A stretch of DNA of 64,000 nt from Colletotrichum lupini (GCF_023278565.1 NC_064677.1:3658001-3722000), one strand, 5' to 3'. Positions 36,171-48,672 are shown, numbered from the stretch's first letter. The notes: generated from the letters alone by a model not told the origin. Numbers and translations: made by a program.

Positions 36171-37724
36171 TCAGAAACTTCCCGAGCTGGTCGTCGAATA
36201 TAGCTTTGCGTCGTAATCGCGTTTGCCCGCACCCGCATCCCTATCCCTATCCCTAGGCGCAGCATCTCTCCTCCCGCCGCCCCCACGCGGCGTCGAATCC
36301 CTTCGTTCGTCGTACACGATATTCACTTCCGTCGTGCGCATGATCCCGTCGTACGTCATAATCTCCTCCTCGCTCGTAGTGGGTGAGTGGCCCCGGATCT
36401 CGGACCGGCCTTTCATGCTCTTGAGCTGAAACGCGTCGGCGGCGTTGCGCGCGGTATTCGAGCGGCCTCTGGTTCCCGTCGTAGCCGTCGCCGTCGCCAC
36501 CGTGTTGCGGGACTTCTTGGTCGGATCGCCGCTGCGCACGTAGCCGCCTCCATAGCGACCGTTGGAGGAGCTCTTGAGGGAGGCGAAGAACTTGGGGAAC
36601 CAACGGAGGAAGAGGCCGCGCAGCGCGGGAGCAGAGGCTGTGATGATGGCTAGGTTCGTTTCGACGGCGGAGTAGGTGAAGCGGATGTCGTAGGTCGGGT
36701 CTTGCTGGTTGATGTGATAGGATATCTCGATTAGCCATGCGAGGCGGAGGACACTGACGGCGGTGACACTACGAGATGAAGGTGTATTAGCAAAAGGGGG
36801 GGTATGCCCGAAAGTTGTATATGTCATGGCCTTGTGACTTACACAGCGCCGAGCCCAAATACTGCAAGAAGCGCCATCTTGACGCGGAGAGGCATCTTGA
36901 GCCCGAGGAAGATCCAAAAGGGCAAGGCCAGGGCCAGCACGTCGGTGAAGATGGTGAGGGAGGCGGTGCTGACGTAGAAGGCGGCCATGTCGATACACTT
37001 GCCCTCCGTCGGCGGGTTCCGACCCGCCTTTTCCCAAAAGTAGCTGATGGGCTGGCACTGGAAGATGATCGTCGTGAAGATGGCGATGCCGAGCGCAATG
37101 TTGAAGACGTTAAGCGCGTGGATGGCGTACCGGACCGACCTCTTCTGGCCGCTGAGCCGCAGCAGGAACATGAGCACCGACGTCTTGACGATGGCCAGGA
37201 TTGGGTTGTACAGCAGCTGGATGATGTAGTTCCAGAGGCTCCCGAGGCGGCTGTCGGCTTCGAGGGGTATGTCGCTGACGTGAATGCCGATGAATCCTAA
37301 CCGCATTCCCATGTATGATGCTGCTGTCTCGGCAATGGAATCTGCCTGGAGGGTTCAATGTTGGTAACTACTTAGAGAGGTGAGATATTCGGGCTGTCAG
37401 ACTTACCATGGCAAAGCAAATCAAGCCATCATCTGCATCGGCAAAGATTAGTTACAGTTCATTGGGAGAGAATGTCAACTCAGATCGAGGTCTTGGATTC
37501 AACTGACCCCAGCCAAATTGTTTGGTTGAGACTCGACTATACACCCGTAGGCCTACCACGAGGAGAGCAATCGTCGGAAAGAAGAATAGCACAACGAAAC
37601 CGGTATGTTGCAGAGAGGAATAAGGGTACGGATAGTCGTCGGTGATGGGTGGCAGCGCCGCCGAGGTGCTACTTGTGTCCCTTAACTGAGCCGCGTGGAC
37701 CAGCGCCGCTACGGCCTGAGACAT
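36171..37724 (-). CDS. Fungal rhodopsin-domain seven-transmembrane protein
   Basis: Member of the large fungal integral-membrane family with the fungal rhodopsin domain (SAT4/Pth11-related; no CFEM domain). Exons 37724-37508, 37432-37407, 37345-36843 and 36768-36171 give 447 residues; exon 2 is 26 nt. Joins restore STKQFGWDDGLICFAMADSI, the family's W-DD motif. Seven hydrophobic segments are visible: GFVVLFFFPTIALLVVGL; GLICFAMADSI and following; YNPILAIVKTSVLMFLL; VFNIALGIAIFTTIIF; STASLTIFTDVLALALPFWI; LLAVFGLGAVVTAVSV; and NLAIITASAPALRGLFL. Family landmarks YNPILAIVKTS and NPPTEGKCID are kept. The cytosolic tail (about 165 residues) is Arg/Ser/Gly-rich with KSMKGRSEIRGHS and ends TSSGSF. 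Function is probably plasma-membrane sensing, by analogy only. Confidence 0.9.
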
Positions 37725-40700
37725 GTTGGACGTCCTCGATCTTCGTCAGATTGAGAGTTCTGCCAAGGTGTATACCAGTTTTCATTTCAAGCTCAAGAGA
37801 GCCTTGACCAACGAACGGGGGTCAGATATCTGATGCGAGGGCGTGGGAAACGGTTCAGAAAGACAGGATGGGGATAGAGGTAGATTCTATATGCCATTGC
37901 CCTCCTGGGGTAAGAATGCAGCTTGCTTGCAAAGGAAACGCCTTTTTATTCAAACTCTTCTTGCACGTCTTGAAGTGAAAGACGTACAACTCAGGTAGGG
38001 GTGGCCACACAGGTCGAAAAAGAGACGACAGAACTTGGCTACAAAGATGTAATGAAAAAGGTCAGCCTGTCTGCCTCTTCCTAGACTTGAAGCAAGACAG
38101 GGCCGGGAAACAGGAGAAGAAACGGAATAGCGGCAGGCAGGCAGGGCCAATCGAGGAGGACCTCTCGGTGGCCTTTGCCCTCTAGAGTCTGAACAGCTTT
38201 ACACGAAATGTGGCGGCCCTGGCTTTCCAAAACAGATCCTGTTACCAGTCATGTGGGTGCGGCTGTGGGAAGAGAAACTGGAGCTGCTCTTTGGGGAGAA
38301 GGACGGAGGTGCTGGCAAATCCCTACACCAGGATTCTTTTTTTCTCCCACACCCCCTTGGCGCCTGCTCCTGCTGCTTTACATCTGGCAAGGATATCATC
38401 TTCGCTGGCCAAGAGTTCGATCGATATCCTTGTGTTGGGCAGTCATATTCTTAACGATGTAGGTACAGCCCCCGAGCAGACATTGAGGGGGGTCGAGGAA
38501 GAACCCAGATGTTTGGGGCTTTCTTCCCAGTTCCACACCATCCCGCCGTCGATCTATGTGGGAATATGTCGCTGCTTGGAAGCCCAAGCTGTAGGTTTGC
38601 TTCTCCTCAATAAGAGACAGCGCCATGACTAGTAACCGTTGAGACTACCGAGCGTCAGTGGCGTACCAAGAAAGCAACCTTCCCGTCCATTACACTCCTT
38701 CCATTGTCTTCCTTGACAGCTTCTGGACGTTGCAAAATGGTCTCATGTCTGTGAGTTCCCGTCAACAAGCTTACTTGGCAAAGATGGGGAGAGGGGTGTC
38801 GGGCTGTACGGATAGACCAGCGACTCTAGCCTGGAGTGGGAAGAGAGGGGCGGATGTGTCCCCCCGTTGTGCTGCCCAACGAGGAAAAGAACCCGAAGCC
38901 GCTCGCATTTGCCCCCTCCTATCGCTCCATGGTGAGAAGGAATAGACTGTACGGATAGGCTGCTGTGTAAATTAAAGGCGAGCCTCGCTGCTCAAAGGCC
39001 GGCCTGTAGGAGCAGACCGTGGGACTGGGGGTGTGAGCGAGGACTGCGAGGGTGGGTTGCCTGCAGCGATCGCGGGCGGCCATCTGGCAGGCGTGGAGCA
39101 ATGGAGCTTCATCGGAGTAGCATTTTCTTGGAGACTCTGGGTTATCGAACGATGGCTAGAGGTTGACGTACAGTCACTCGTGGGCCCAGACCGGGGTTTG
39201 GATGGTTGTCACAGTTGTGTACTTGATGAGCGTTGGTGACTTCGTATAATTGTTGTTAGTGGCTAAGGACTGTGGCCGACGAACCCATGTTTCCAGGCCG
39301 AATCCCGGGATGCAGGTACACCGGGGTTCCGCAGCAAGTTCGGACCAGGTGAAACCAACCTGGAATTACACACTACACTACAGATACGCTGAGCTTGCGA
39401 ACCTGGGACTTTTCGCTAGCGCAGCTGCGGCCGCCGTTGAGCGAATTGCTGAGTTGGGCATCGAGCCGCGTTCACTGCTTCTGCAGTCTCTGCATACGAA
39501 GTGCATGTACTCCGTAGGGATGCTTGTAGGTACGGATAGGCAGTAGGAATAGGGGCCCCGTCTCGCTCTTCAATACTTGGTTAGGGAAGGGAGGCGACAA
39601 GACGCGAGAGAGTGATGTGTATACTTGTGAAAGAGCAGGAACTCGGAAGCCGAGATAGGCGGATATGGCTAGACTCTCCTACTCAAGTTCTATGCATGCG
39701 GCCTCTAGTTCTCGCGAGGCCGACGGGATTGGGTTGACAGCTGACGAAGACTGAAGCAAGTTCTCTGAAGAACTGACGGGTCTCCTGAAGAAATCCATGC
39801 ATTGCCACCGGCGGCACAGCAGATTACCCACGGGAAGTCCCATGTGTCTCGGCTTTCCCACGTTGACATGAAGAAGAAAGAAAAAAGACGCAGGTCCGTC
39901 GGGAACTTTACGACTGCCGTGCTGTCACACCTACTTTCTGCTTGCTTTGCCGCGAATTCGGTGACGTGCTGCGTATTGAAGATTCCCGATGTTTTGGTAT
40001 CTGACATCGACTTGTCATAGACGTCCACCATCGCCAAAACGTCTATAGATGGCACTGCCCTCCCCAACTAACACCCCAGAACAAGGCGCCGAAACTGATA
40101 AGATATCGGAAAACCCGTATTGTTGCAGAGATCCAAAGGTGGTCTTTGCTTTGAATGATCACCTCGCGGGAAGACAGGGCGCGGCACCCGATGGTCCGAC
40201 AGGATTTGCAAGCCCGCTGCCCCCGCCGAGCATATATTAATTCGCCCTCAATCTATTCTGCGCGCGACAGGGGTTGCCAACACCCGGGCCACTCTCCCTC
40301 CACGTCATGCATGCCGACCAACCGGCAGGCAAAGGTGTGAGTGAGTGAGAACGAAAAAGAAAGAAGGAGTTTCGGCCTCGAGGTGATCCTACTGCACCAT
40401 GCCGCAGAATTGTTCTCCCAAGCCCTTCCTCTTCTCTTGACAATTTCGGATGAATGCTCGCTCAGTAAGCCCTCCCTTTTATCGTTACGAGTCTTCGTTT
40501 CCGTAATGTGGGCGGCCAACAACATATCACACTTACATACACAACTCAGCAGTGTCGTCGTGACAGGCTTAAGCTTTCGTCTCAAAAGAAAAATAGAAAA
40601 AGGGATGATGGGTTCTTTACGAACCTAAACACGTCGGGAGCAAAACGAAACAGCCGGATCGTGGTCATAACATGGAGAATCCCTCTCTTCTATCGGGCGT

Positions 40701-42570
40701 GTCTCCGCCATCCTCAAGGCTCGACCCCTTGGTACATGACTGAATCGCTAGTGAAATACCGTTCGCAGTCCTTGCGCTCATCTTTGCGCCAGGAGTGACT
40801 GTGCCTTGATCACATGGTGACCTCTCTGTTCTTTTCCCAGAGCCAACCAAACAAGGAGAATTGTGCGAGAAAAGGATTTCGGGGACTTTGTGTAAGACCG
40901 GCTTCAACCTTGCTGTCTTCCTACCAGCCAAATCTGGCAACTGGCTGGGATACCGCGGACAGCTGAGGGGGTGCCTATAACCCTTGCGATGAAGAATCTT
41001 GCGTATGCAAATCTCCCATACGAAATACATGCACGCCTGAGCTAGCGTTGGACTGTTGGTTGTTGGTTATGTTCTTGTGCGGCCGTGTGGACCTAAAGAT
41101 GAGTAGCAAAACGGACCAAGTGGAACCTTTCGTGGAGTACGAAGAAGGAAAAGAAGCAATGAAAAAGACGAGAAGCTCAAGAGTGTTGCAGAAATCTTGT
41201 TGGAATGTGACAACTTGACTCGCTCAATAGACGTTGCCTTACCTAAAACTTTACTCTCAGCTTAGACGGTTCATCCAATTCCAGAGTTTTGAAAAGTCAA
41301 CACAACGAGGCATGAACTCATATTGCTAAACATGCCTGCCTGAACAATCTCATGTGACGAGTACTCATTCCGAGCGGATTTCCCAAGCTAGACTCTTGCT
41401 CCGTTGACCGTTGATACGCACTGGCATGCCGTAGGACGGCGAACCTACCGACCGGCCGGCCACCTTGCGCCGGCTCGCAGCAACTTGCAAGACCAAGGGC
41501 CGAGTTGGCAACTGTACATGCAAGGGCCGGGGCCATAATCCCTGAGGGTGAGAGAGTTGCGGGGGGCCACCATCTCGGCCAAGGTTGCCAAGATCCAGGC
41601 TCCGATGTGCAACGTCCAGCCACTCAACGGACGCGCAGTCCGCACCGGACCCTTGCCGGTGCCGAGTCCAAGTGGAGATGAAGCTGCAGGTCTGTTGGAC
41701 CGGCCAGGTCCTCTTCTCTCTCTCCTGTGACTACTGAGTACTCTATCGGTATGTGAGTGACTTTCTGTGTTGTGCTAACTCCAAAGTCCATGAGACTCTT
41801 TGGCAACGGCTCCGAGCATGGCAACCTCGCCTCCAGGATTGCCCCTAACCCATCATCTCCCACGAGGAGGTCAGCATTGTTCATCTCCCTCGGACGGGGT
41901 CTCGTCTCTGGTAGGATTCACTTCAATGCCTGCTATCAACGAGCACATTTGACCAATTCTGGAACCCCGGGCGAAGGATGCTTGCCACGCATCCGCCGCT
42001 ATCAGTTGCTCCGGAGAGAAGTCTCGGCCGTCAATATTGGGCTCTTCCTCGTTCTTGTCCCTTTGCCCCCTTCACGCCCCCTCTCTTATAGCCTCCTGAG
42101 AAAGGCATGGGTTCTATCCGTACAGATAGTGTAGAATAGCCCTTGCAAACATTGCCTCTCGGCCGTGGACCGTGGATGCTTTGACCTACATCAATACGCA
42201 ATAAGGTAATGCCTCCCAGACGTACAGCAACACTATTGCCATCGAGCCCACTCCTGCCCGCTATTATACCTCGTCGACCATCGTTCGATTCCCTTCTAGG
42301 TGTCATAGCACATGTTGGTTCTCGTCCTTTGCAAACGGGTATTCCACCGCTTCGGCCTCTCTACCGTCTGTTCCCATTATCCAACGGTCCAACGTTCCAT
42401 TTGCTCATCTCGGTCTCCACGCGTTCACCCCGCTGTTGTCGTTGGAAGAACCGCGAATTAGATCTGCGAGGTCTTATATTTGAAGCACTTCGTCCCATCT
42501 CTGTTAATTGTCTCTTACTGCTCCCCATCCGTCCATCGGCAGCACTCGCGTCTGACCCCACGTGGTAACC
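37725..42570. other. Gene-poor stretch, 4.8 kb
   Basis: No coding frame is credible here. Small frames (up to 125 codons, for example 41757-42134) match nothing I know. The word GTACGGATAG occurs three times between 38805 and 39540. The last few hundred bases are the promoter and leader of the FAD oxidoreductase gene. Confidence 0.5.
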
Positions 42571-44618
42571 ATGTCTTCGATGCGTTCCCTCTTGACGGCG
42601 GCTCTGCTGTCTGTCAGCCACTTGGCTGCGGCCCAGACTATCGTCGTCGACGGTCAAGAAGTTGGTGAGTATTCTACCGTCTATTCAAACCTTCAAAGAC
42701 TGAGGTAACTGACTTGTATGCCCTAGCCGCCGACGCCTCGACTGTTGCTCCGGCCGCTGAGGTTGCTGACGTCTCCATCGCCAGCACCTCTGCCGGCCTT
42801 TCTGAAGGGGAAAAGCTTCAGCTCACCGATGCCGTTCTTGCCAATCTCACAGCGCTCCAGCTGTCCAACATCTCCCTGTTTGGCTTCGAGGATGGATCTT
42901 CGGTCAAAAAGAGATCGCTCTTTGGCCGATGCAAGACCTATCCCGGAGACCTCCTGTACCCGATCGGCCTTGTCTGGGACATCTTCAACCTCCTTCTGGG
43001 AGGTGCTCTCACCAAGACCATCCCCGAGGCCTCTGTCTGCTACGATGATTTCGGCAACTATGATCAGGCAAAGTGTGACTTCTTGACCGCCAACTGGGTC
43101 AACGGATCATACTACCACACCGAGGACCCCACGGCCATTAACGCCGTCCTCTTTGAGGGCCTCAACTGCATGCCCCCTACCATCAATGTCGGCGAGACCA
43201 ACTGCAAGGTCGGCGGCCTGCCTTCCTACGTTGTCGAGGCCACCACCGTTGCCCACGTCCAGCTGGCAGTCAACTTTGCACGCAACCTCAACCTCCGCCT
43301 CGTCGTCAAGAACACTGGCCATGACTTTGGCGCAAAGTCTACCGGCTACGGTGCCCTATCCATCTGGACACACAAGTTCAAGAACATTGACTTTTACGAG
43401 AGCTACCAGCAAGACTCGTACAGCGGTCCTGCTTTCAAGCTCGGCGCCGGCGTCCAGGCGTACGAGATCTACGAGGCTGCCAACAAGTACGGTGTCACCG
43501 CTGTCGGCGGAGAGGGACAGACCGTGGGTGTCATGGGCGGTTACGTCCAGGGCGGCGGGCACAGCCCCATGTCTGGTCTGTACGGCATGGCGGCGGACAA
43601 TGTCCTCTCCTTCGAAGTCGTCACTGCCGACGGCCGCTTCGTGACAGCCAGCGAGTCCCAGAACTCTGACCTATTCTGGGCCATCCGCGGTGGTGGCGGC
43701 TCCACGTACGGCGTTGTCACCTCTGCCGTCGTCAAGGCACAGCCCAAGATGAACATCACTACCATGACCTTTGCCTTCTCCAGCGGTGACAACTTGACCA
43801 CCGACCAGTTCTGGACCGCGCTGCGCTTCTACTTTGACGGCTTCGTCGAGTATGCTGTCGACAACGCCAACTATGGATACTTCCGCATCCAGAACCTCGG
43901 CACCTCCTTCGCCTTCGACATGGGCCCGTGGTGGGCACCCAACATGACGAAGACCGAACTTGCTGATCTCGCGGCTCCCCTCTTTGCCAAGTGGGCTACG
44001 ATGGGCCTCGTCGTTGAGCCCGTCTACACCGAGTACGACAACTTCTACTCGGCCTGGCAAAACTCGTTCCCGCTGGAGCCCTGGGGATCCAACGCCATCC
44101 GCCAAGCCAGCCGTCTCTTCCCCAGAGCCAACTGGGAAGACGAGACCAAGCTCAACGCCACCTTTGAGGCCATCAAGTCCGTTTCCGAGGAGGGTGGCTA
44201 CATCGTGGCCTTCAACATGATGGCGGCGCCCAAGACGGGGTACCCCGACAACGCCGTCAACCCGGCGTGGCGCGAGGCCGTCATGCACTGCATCACCGCC
44301 GCCCTCTGGGACCCGACCGCCAACGAGACCGTCATCAAGACGGCCAGCGATAAGCTCACGTTCGACTGGATGCAGCGCTGGCGCGACGTCTCCCCCGGCG
44401 CGGGCGCGTACATGTCCGAGTCGGACTACATCGAGCCCGACTTCACCCAGGCTTTTTGGGGTACAAAGCACGCAAAAGCCCTCGAGCTTAAGAAGAAGTA
44501 TGACCCCAACGATGTCTTTTACGCGCAGAACGGCGTTGGGTCTGAGAGCTGGGAGATGTCGGAGATGATTATGGGCAACTTGCCTTCGCAGAACAGCAAG
44601 TTGTGCCGCAAGCAGTAG
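42571..44618 (+). CDS. Secreted FAD-dependent oxidoreductase (PCMH/BBE, VAO family)
   Basis: Exons 42571-42664 and 42727-44618 (62-nt intron) give 661 residues. MSSMRSLLTAALLSVSHLAAA is a signal peptide. A KKR-S site near 92-95 could be a Kex2 cleavage point. The PCMH FAD-binding domain runs from about 195 to 380: CKVGGLPSYVVEATTVAHVQ; VVKNTGHDFGAKSTGYGALS, with His230 the usual covalent FAD-attachment histidine; VGGEGQTVGVMGGYVQGGGH; and DLFWAIRGGGGSTYGVVTS. The C-terminal BBE region has YMSESDYIEPDF...FWGTKHAKALELKKKYDPNDVFYAQNGVGSE. The position where bicovalent relatives carry a second FAD-linked Cys reads GEGQTVG, so single covalent attachment is likely. Several N-glycosylation sequons are present. 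Substrate unknown; sugars, oligosaccharides or phenolics are typical of the family. Confidence 0.9.
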
Positions 44619-45900
44619 TGGATATCTGTTTTATGGTGTTGTGTAATCAAGCCGTCGGGGATATCTTAGGCGGTGTTCGAACTTCGATGTATATATTGCC
44701 GCTGTATATAAGAGTGGCTGGCTCGATTAGCTGCTTAGACCTTGGATCGCGGATCGTGAGATGATCTCATGACGCATTAGAATGGCGAACTTTACGTTCT
44801 TACTTACCTGTTCGAACCTGACTTTTGATCTAGTCCCATAAGCATGTCTTACTCCGACGAAAGTGACTATGTTTCATTCCTCGCAATTCTCGTCGCAAGG
44901 CAGACGCAAAGCGGATCGCTAGGGTTAAGTCTTGTCCGGGCTGCATTGGTTGAGAAACCTGTCTTCATTGATTGCCAGTGACTTTGCCGGTTCTGAGAGA
45001 TCAAACTCCTGGTGTCAGTGTATTTATTCGTCGAGGCAGTTCAGGAAAAATACAAATAGCCAAACTGACAATAGTGTGATATATGCACAAGTCACATAGC
45101 TCCCACGGATAACTAGACCTGCGGCTCTTCGTCTAGGATAGAATGACAATTAGTTTAGAAATAGTATAGAAACAACACCGAAAACCTCCATATTGTAAGT
45201 CCATCAGCCTATCAACAATCCAGCCAGAACTGACGAGAGAGTGGGTCACGAGAAAGGAAATCTGAATGAGGTAGAGCCCCTTGCGATTCGTATGGTGAGG
45301 ACGATATTGTTACTCATGTCCATGAGAACCGAAATGATCGAGGAATCAGCCTAGAGCGAGGAGATGGAATCGCTGCCGCATGCACCGCTGACGAAGGACG
45401 AGGTTTGAGCAGCCATATTCTCCTCGCGTCCCTGCAAAGCACCGGGAATGGATGGCTTACCGGCGATCGATTAGCAAAGGCTATGGCCAGAGCTTGGCGA
45501 GCACATTTTAGACTCTTTCGGTGGCCGCTAGAGCTCGGCAGGATTCCCGAGGATCGCCAGAATTGTACCCCTGCGGAAATCAGGAAAGCCAGACTATTCT
45601 GTAGCCAAGGCGTACGGACCGATCTCTCTGCTCTCAACGCTTGGCAAAGCAATAGAAGGAGTAGTCGCTGTGCAGCTGTTAAGTTGCTCCGCCATCACCG
45701 TGCCACCACCAATTTCGCCTTTGGATCAATTCGTTGCTGGTGGTGGTAGATAGTCGCTCCAGGCTGAGCCTCATTCTTCACTTGCACTGCCCCACCTCGG
45801 CCTGAGCTGACACGCTGATAACATCCATCTTTCGCCAACTCACCTTTCTGACGGTGATGAACAAAATCATGGACTAGCCTCAGCAGCAAGATCCCCAAAA
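44619..45900. other. Intergenic region, no gene seen
   Basis: 1.3 kb between the FAD oxidoreductase stop and the ULD-TPR gene start, same strand. Frames at 45314-45652 (minus) and 45405-45749 (plus) overlap and look non-coding. Probably a 3' UTR plus promoter. Confidence 0.5.
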
Positions 45901-48462
45901 ATGTCCTTCGGCTTTGCTATCGGCGATTTCATCGCGGTGCTCGGCCTTTTCGAGCGGATTGCAATCGAGCTTAGGAATTTTCGCGATGCTCCAGCACGCT
46001 TTCAGAATCTGATTGTCGAACTCGACTTGCTACGCAGCACCCTGAAGCATGTGCTCCAGGCCCAAACGGACGATCAAAACGAGAAGCTGATTGTCGAGCG
46101 TATACGGGCCATAGTCACCCATTGTCATCAGCCCCTGCTAGCCTTCGTCGACAAGCTGCGGTCCAAGGAGAGGTCTCTGGGTCACAATCGGACTGCGCGG
46201 CTCAGCGATGTAGGGATTCGGATGAAATGGTCCATGGTCACTCAGAAGGACGTTGACGAACTGCGCAAAATTCTGCTTTCCGAAATGTTGGCGATCAACA
46301 TGCTTCTGAGCGTACAGCAGCTGTGAGTACATGTCACAACAAGAGTCGCATGAGGTCTTACAGCTTTCACAGGGCATCAATGAGAAGTCTATCATCTCGT
46401 ATGATGGAGTCCCGACAGAGCTTTTTGACTATTGATGACAAGATCTCGACAATGTTGACCTTAGTCCAAAACATACCTGGTTCCATTGCTGATCTGCATC
46501 TGACCGTTACTCGGCATGGAGAACAACAGACCAAGCGAGGTATGCAACTGACGCAGGCGGTCACAAGGCTCTCATCGCAGGTCACCAAGATTTTCCATCA
46601 AGGCGACCACACCTTGCAGATGATCCAGCACGGCGGTGCTCAAATTACACGAGTTATGGCGCGTGTATCTTCGATCGTGCGCGATCTCAGAAAACTTATG
46701 TACATGTATGTACTCTCCACTTTCTCTTATCTACCGAGAGGCTTAATGTCATGTTCCCAGGTTGTCAAAGTGTTCGAAGGATATGCTTGCGGCTATTCAG
46801 CAGAACACGTAAGTAACCTGCGTTCTACCTTTGTGGCAAATACTGTCGAAGCAGTCTTGACATGGATGGCATAGCCGTTTGCTTCTCGACATGGCTGCTC
46901 ATATGAAGAGAATCGCCCGAGCTGTTGAATCTATCCCCCTGCATCTTTCGCTTGACATCATACGACTTGATGATGCTCTCGGGGAGAGTTGGGGACTGCC
47001 TATGCAGGCGTGTCAAACATGGCAGGTACAGTAAAGATTCCCCTTTTTGTAACCCGGGAATACATGGACGCTGATCGTGACGAAAAAGTCGTTCAAAAAC
47101 ATACTGACAGTAGTCGTCTACGCGAATGAACGCCCCGGTCTGAACTATATAATCCAGGACCAATTCCAAGTGACTCTTGCAAAGACGGGGCGTAAGATTG
47201 TGGAAAATAATCAATGGACGTCACTAGTCAATGCTGGTGCCCATCTACAGCAGGCCATGATCGTTCCGGAACTTCCTTATATGGAAGGTGCTTGCCCACA
47301 TTCTGGTTGCTCTGGTACACTGGTGAGCGAGATTGGCGAAATTGACAAGAAATGGTAAGTGGATAGTTTCAGCCTGACAGTTCTGAATGCTGACATTACA
47401 CAGCTCTACGTGTGGGCGAATCACAAATACGGAGAGGCTGGTCCCCCAACTACTTCGAGTTTATCCTGAGAGACGGTTGGATTCAATATTGCCTAACGAA
47501 GATGAACCACCTCCTGCCCAGGCCAGCACCCAACAGACACGTCCACACCATTCGACTAGCTCCATACGACCGATCGTAGATCACACACACCTGTTTCGCC
47601 GTATACAAGTCTACGAGCGACAGCCTCCTCTTTCCTCTAAGGAAGAAGCGTACGAAAAACTAGCAGAGGATGCATCCCACTTTCAAGCTAATTTATATCT
47701 TGGATGGCATGCTCTTAGCATTGAGTCAAATGATGAAGCCATTCGTCGCCTGAAACAGGCTGTTGCTGCAGGTATGCTTATTCATTGGTCGTGCAAAGAA
47801 GAGGGAATTGACAAGCTCAACATAGACAACGGCGACTGGGTTGCCTTCTATCTTCTGGCGATGGCTTTCCTGGAACTGGATCGTCACAAAGAAGCACATG
47901 ACGCACTCCAGCAAGCCGTATATCGCAACGGGCGTGTTCCTGACATCTGGATTGCTGTGGCTATCCTGTTCTTCAAGATAAACCAGTACCGTGATAGTCT
48001 AGATGCGCTAACAAGAAGTATTCGACTTAATCCTCATACATGGGAGTCGTGGTATAATCTTGGGGTCCTGGTACGTTCATGCTGAAGATTACTGAAGCAG
48101 CTAACCGGTATAACTAGTATGACCAATGCAGCCAACCAGCTGATGTCATGGATGCTCTTGGTCGAGCCTCTGAGCTAAAGCCTTCTCACCCTGAGAGCCG
48201 TCGTCGATTAGAAGAGTTGAAGGGATTGGAACCAGGCGCTCCTGGGGAGCATCTCAACATCATGATCCACTGTGAATTGGTCCATATATCAGAACCGATA
48301 CCCGTATTCATCGAGGATGAAAGTATCCCTGTCAATCCGCTCAATCTCAAAGATGAGGAAGAATGGCTCACCGAGAGGGAAGGAGACGGAGATACGGGCG
48401 ATGTATTTGAGGGCGTGGATAACGATGTTCTCCACTATATCATGAGCGATGCAGAAGTTTAA
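45901..48462 (+). CDS. Fungal N-terminal signalling domain + ubiquitin-like domain + Cys4 motif + Ssn6-like TPR protein
   Basis: Seven exons: 45901-46322, 46364-46705, 46761-46808, 46875-47025, 47089-47354, 47404-48070 and 48118-48462, giving about 746 residues. The intron 1 acceptor may instead be at 46372, in the same frame, making the protein three residues shorter. Residues 1-140 (MSFGFAIGDFIAVLGLFERI...) resemble the helical N-terminal domain of fungal STAND and ubiquitin-like-domain proteins. Residues about 293-381 read as the fungal ULD: IRLDDALGESWGLPMQACQTW, FKNILTVVVYANERPG. Then C390-x4-C395 and C410-x2-C413 form a likely zinc ribbon. Residues about 460-700 are TPRs whose last repeats (IRLNPHTWESWYNLGVLYDQC, DALGRASELKPSHPESRRRL) recall the corepressor Ssn6/Cyc8. 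The tail is acidic. No NACHT or NB-ARC P-loop is seen. Function unknown; protein-interaction adaptor inferred. Confidence 0.8.
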
Positions 48463-48464
48463 GC

Positions 48465-48469
48465 AGCCA
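48465..48469. repeat. Target-site duplication, left copy (AGCCA)
   Basis: AGCCA immediately before the left LTR; the same five bases follow the right LTR at 56026-56030. Five bases is the normal duplication length for copia integrase. Confidence 0.9.
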
Positions 48470-48672
48470 TGTTGGTATCCCTATTACAGGGTAGTTAGTT
48501 CGAACCGTAGTTAACGAAGAGATTAATTAAACTATATGAATATCTGCGTAGGTATAAAAAGGAGGTTCTAACCGTAGGTTAGGCTAGCTACGATAATTAT
48601 AAATAAGGCCCCCTAATTAGCCCCTATATAATCGGCTATATACCGCGGTCGAATTAGACTTCTAATTTAATA
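48470..48672 (-). repeat. Long terminal repeat, left copy (3' LTR of the minus-strand element)
   Basis: 203 bp, begins TGTTGGTATCCC and ends AATTTAATA where the other copy has AATCCGACA. Differences from the right LTR appear to be transitions (C/T or G/A) in both directions, as expected after RIP of both copies. The terminal CA of this copy has become TA. Confidence 0.92.

Noticed and set aside
43671..44471. 266-codon minus-strand frame across the FAD oxidoreductase gene
   Set aside because: Same codon-bias shadow; the plus strand carries the clear PCMH/BBE motifs.
45901..48462. Calling the ULD-TPR protein an NLR/STAND receptor
   Set aside because: No NACHT or NB-ARC Walker A motif is visible in any exon; only the N-terminal domain type is shared.
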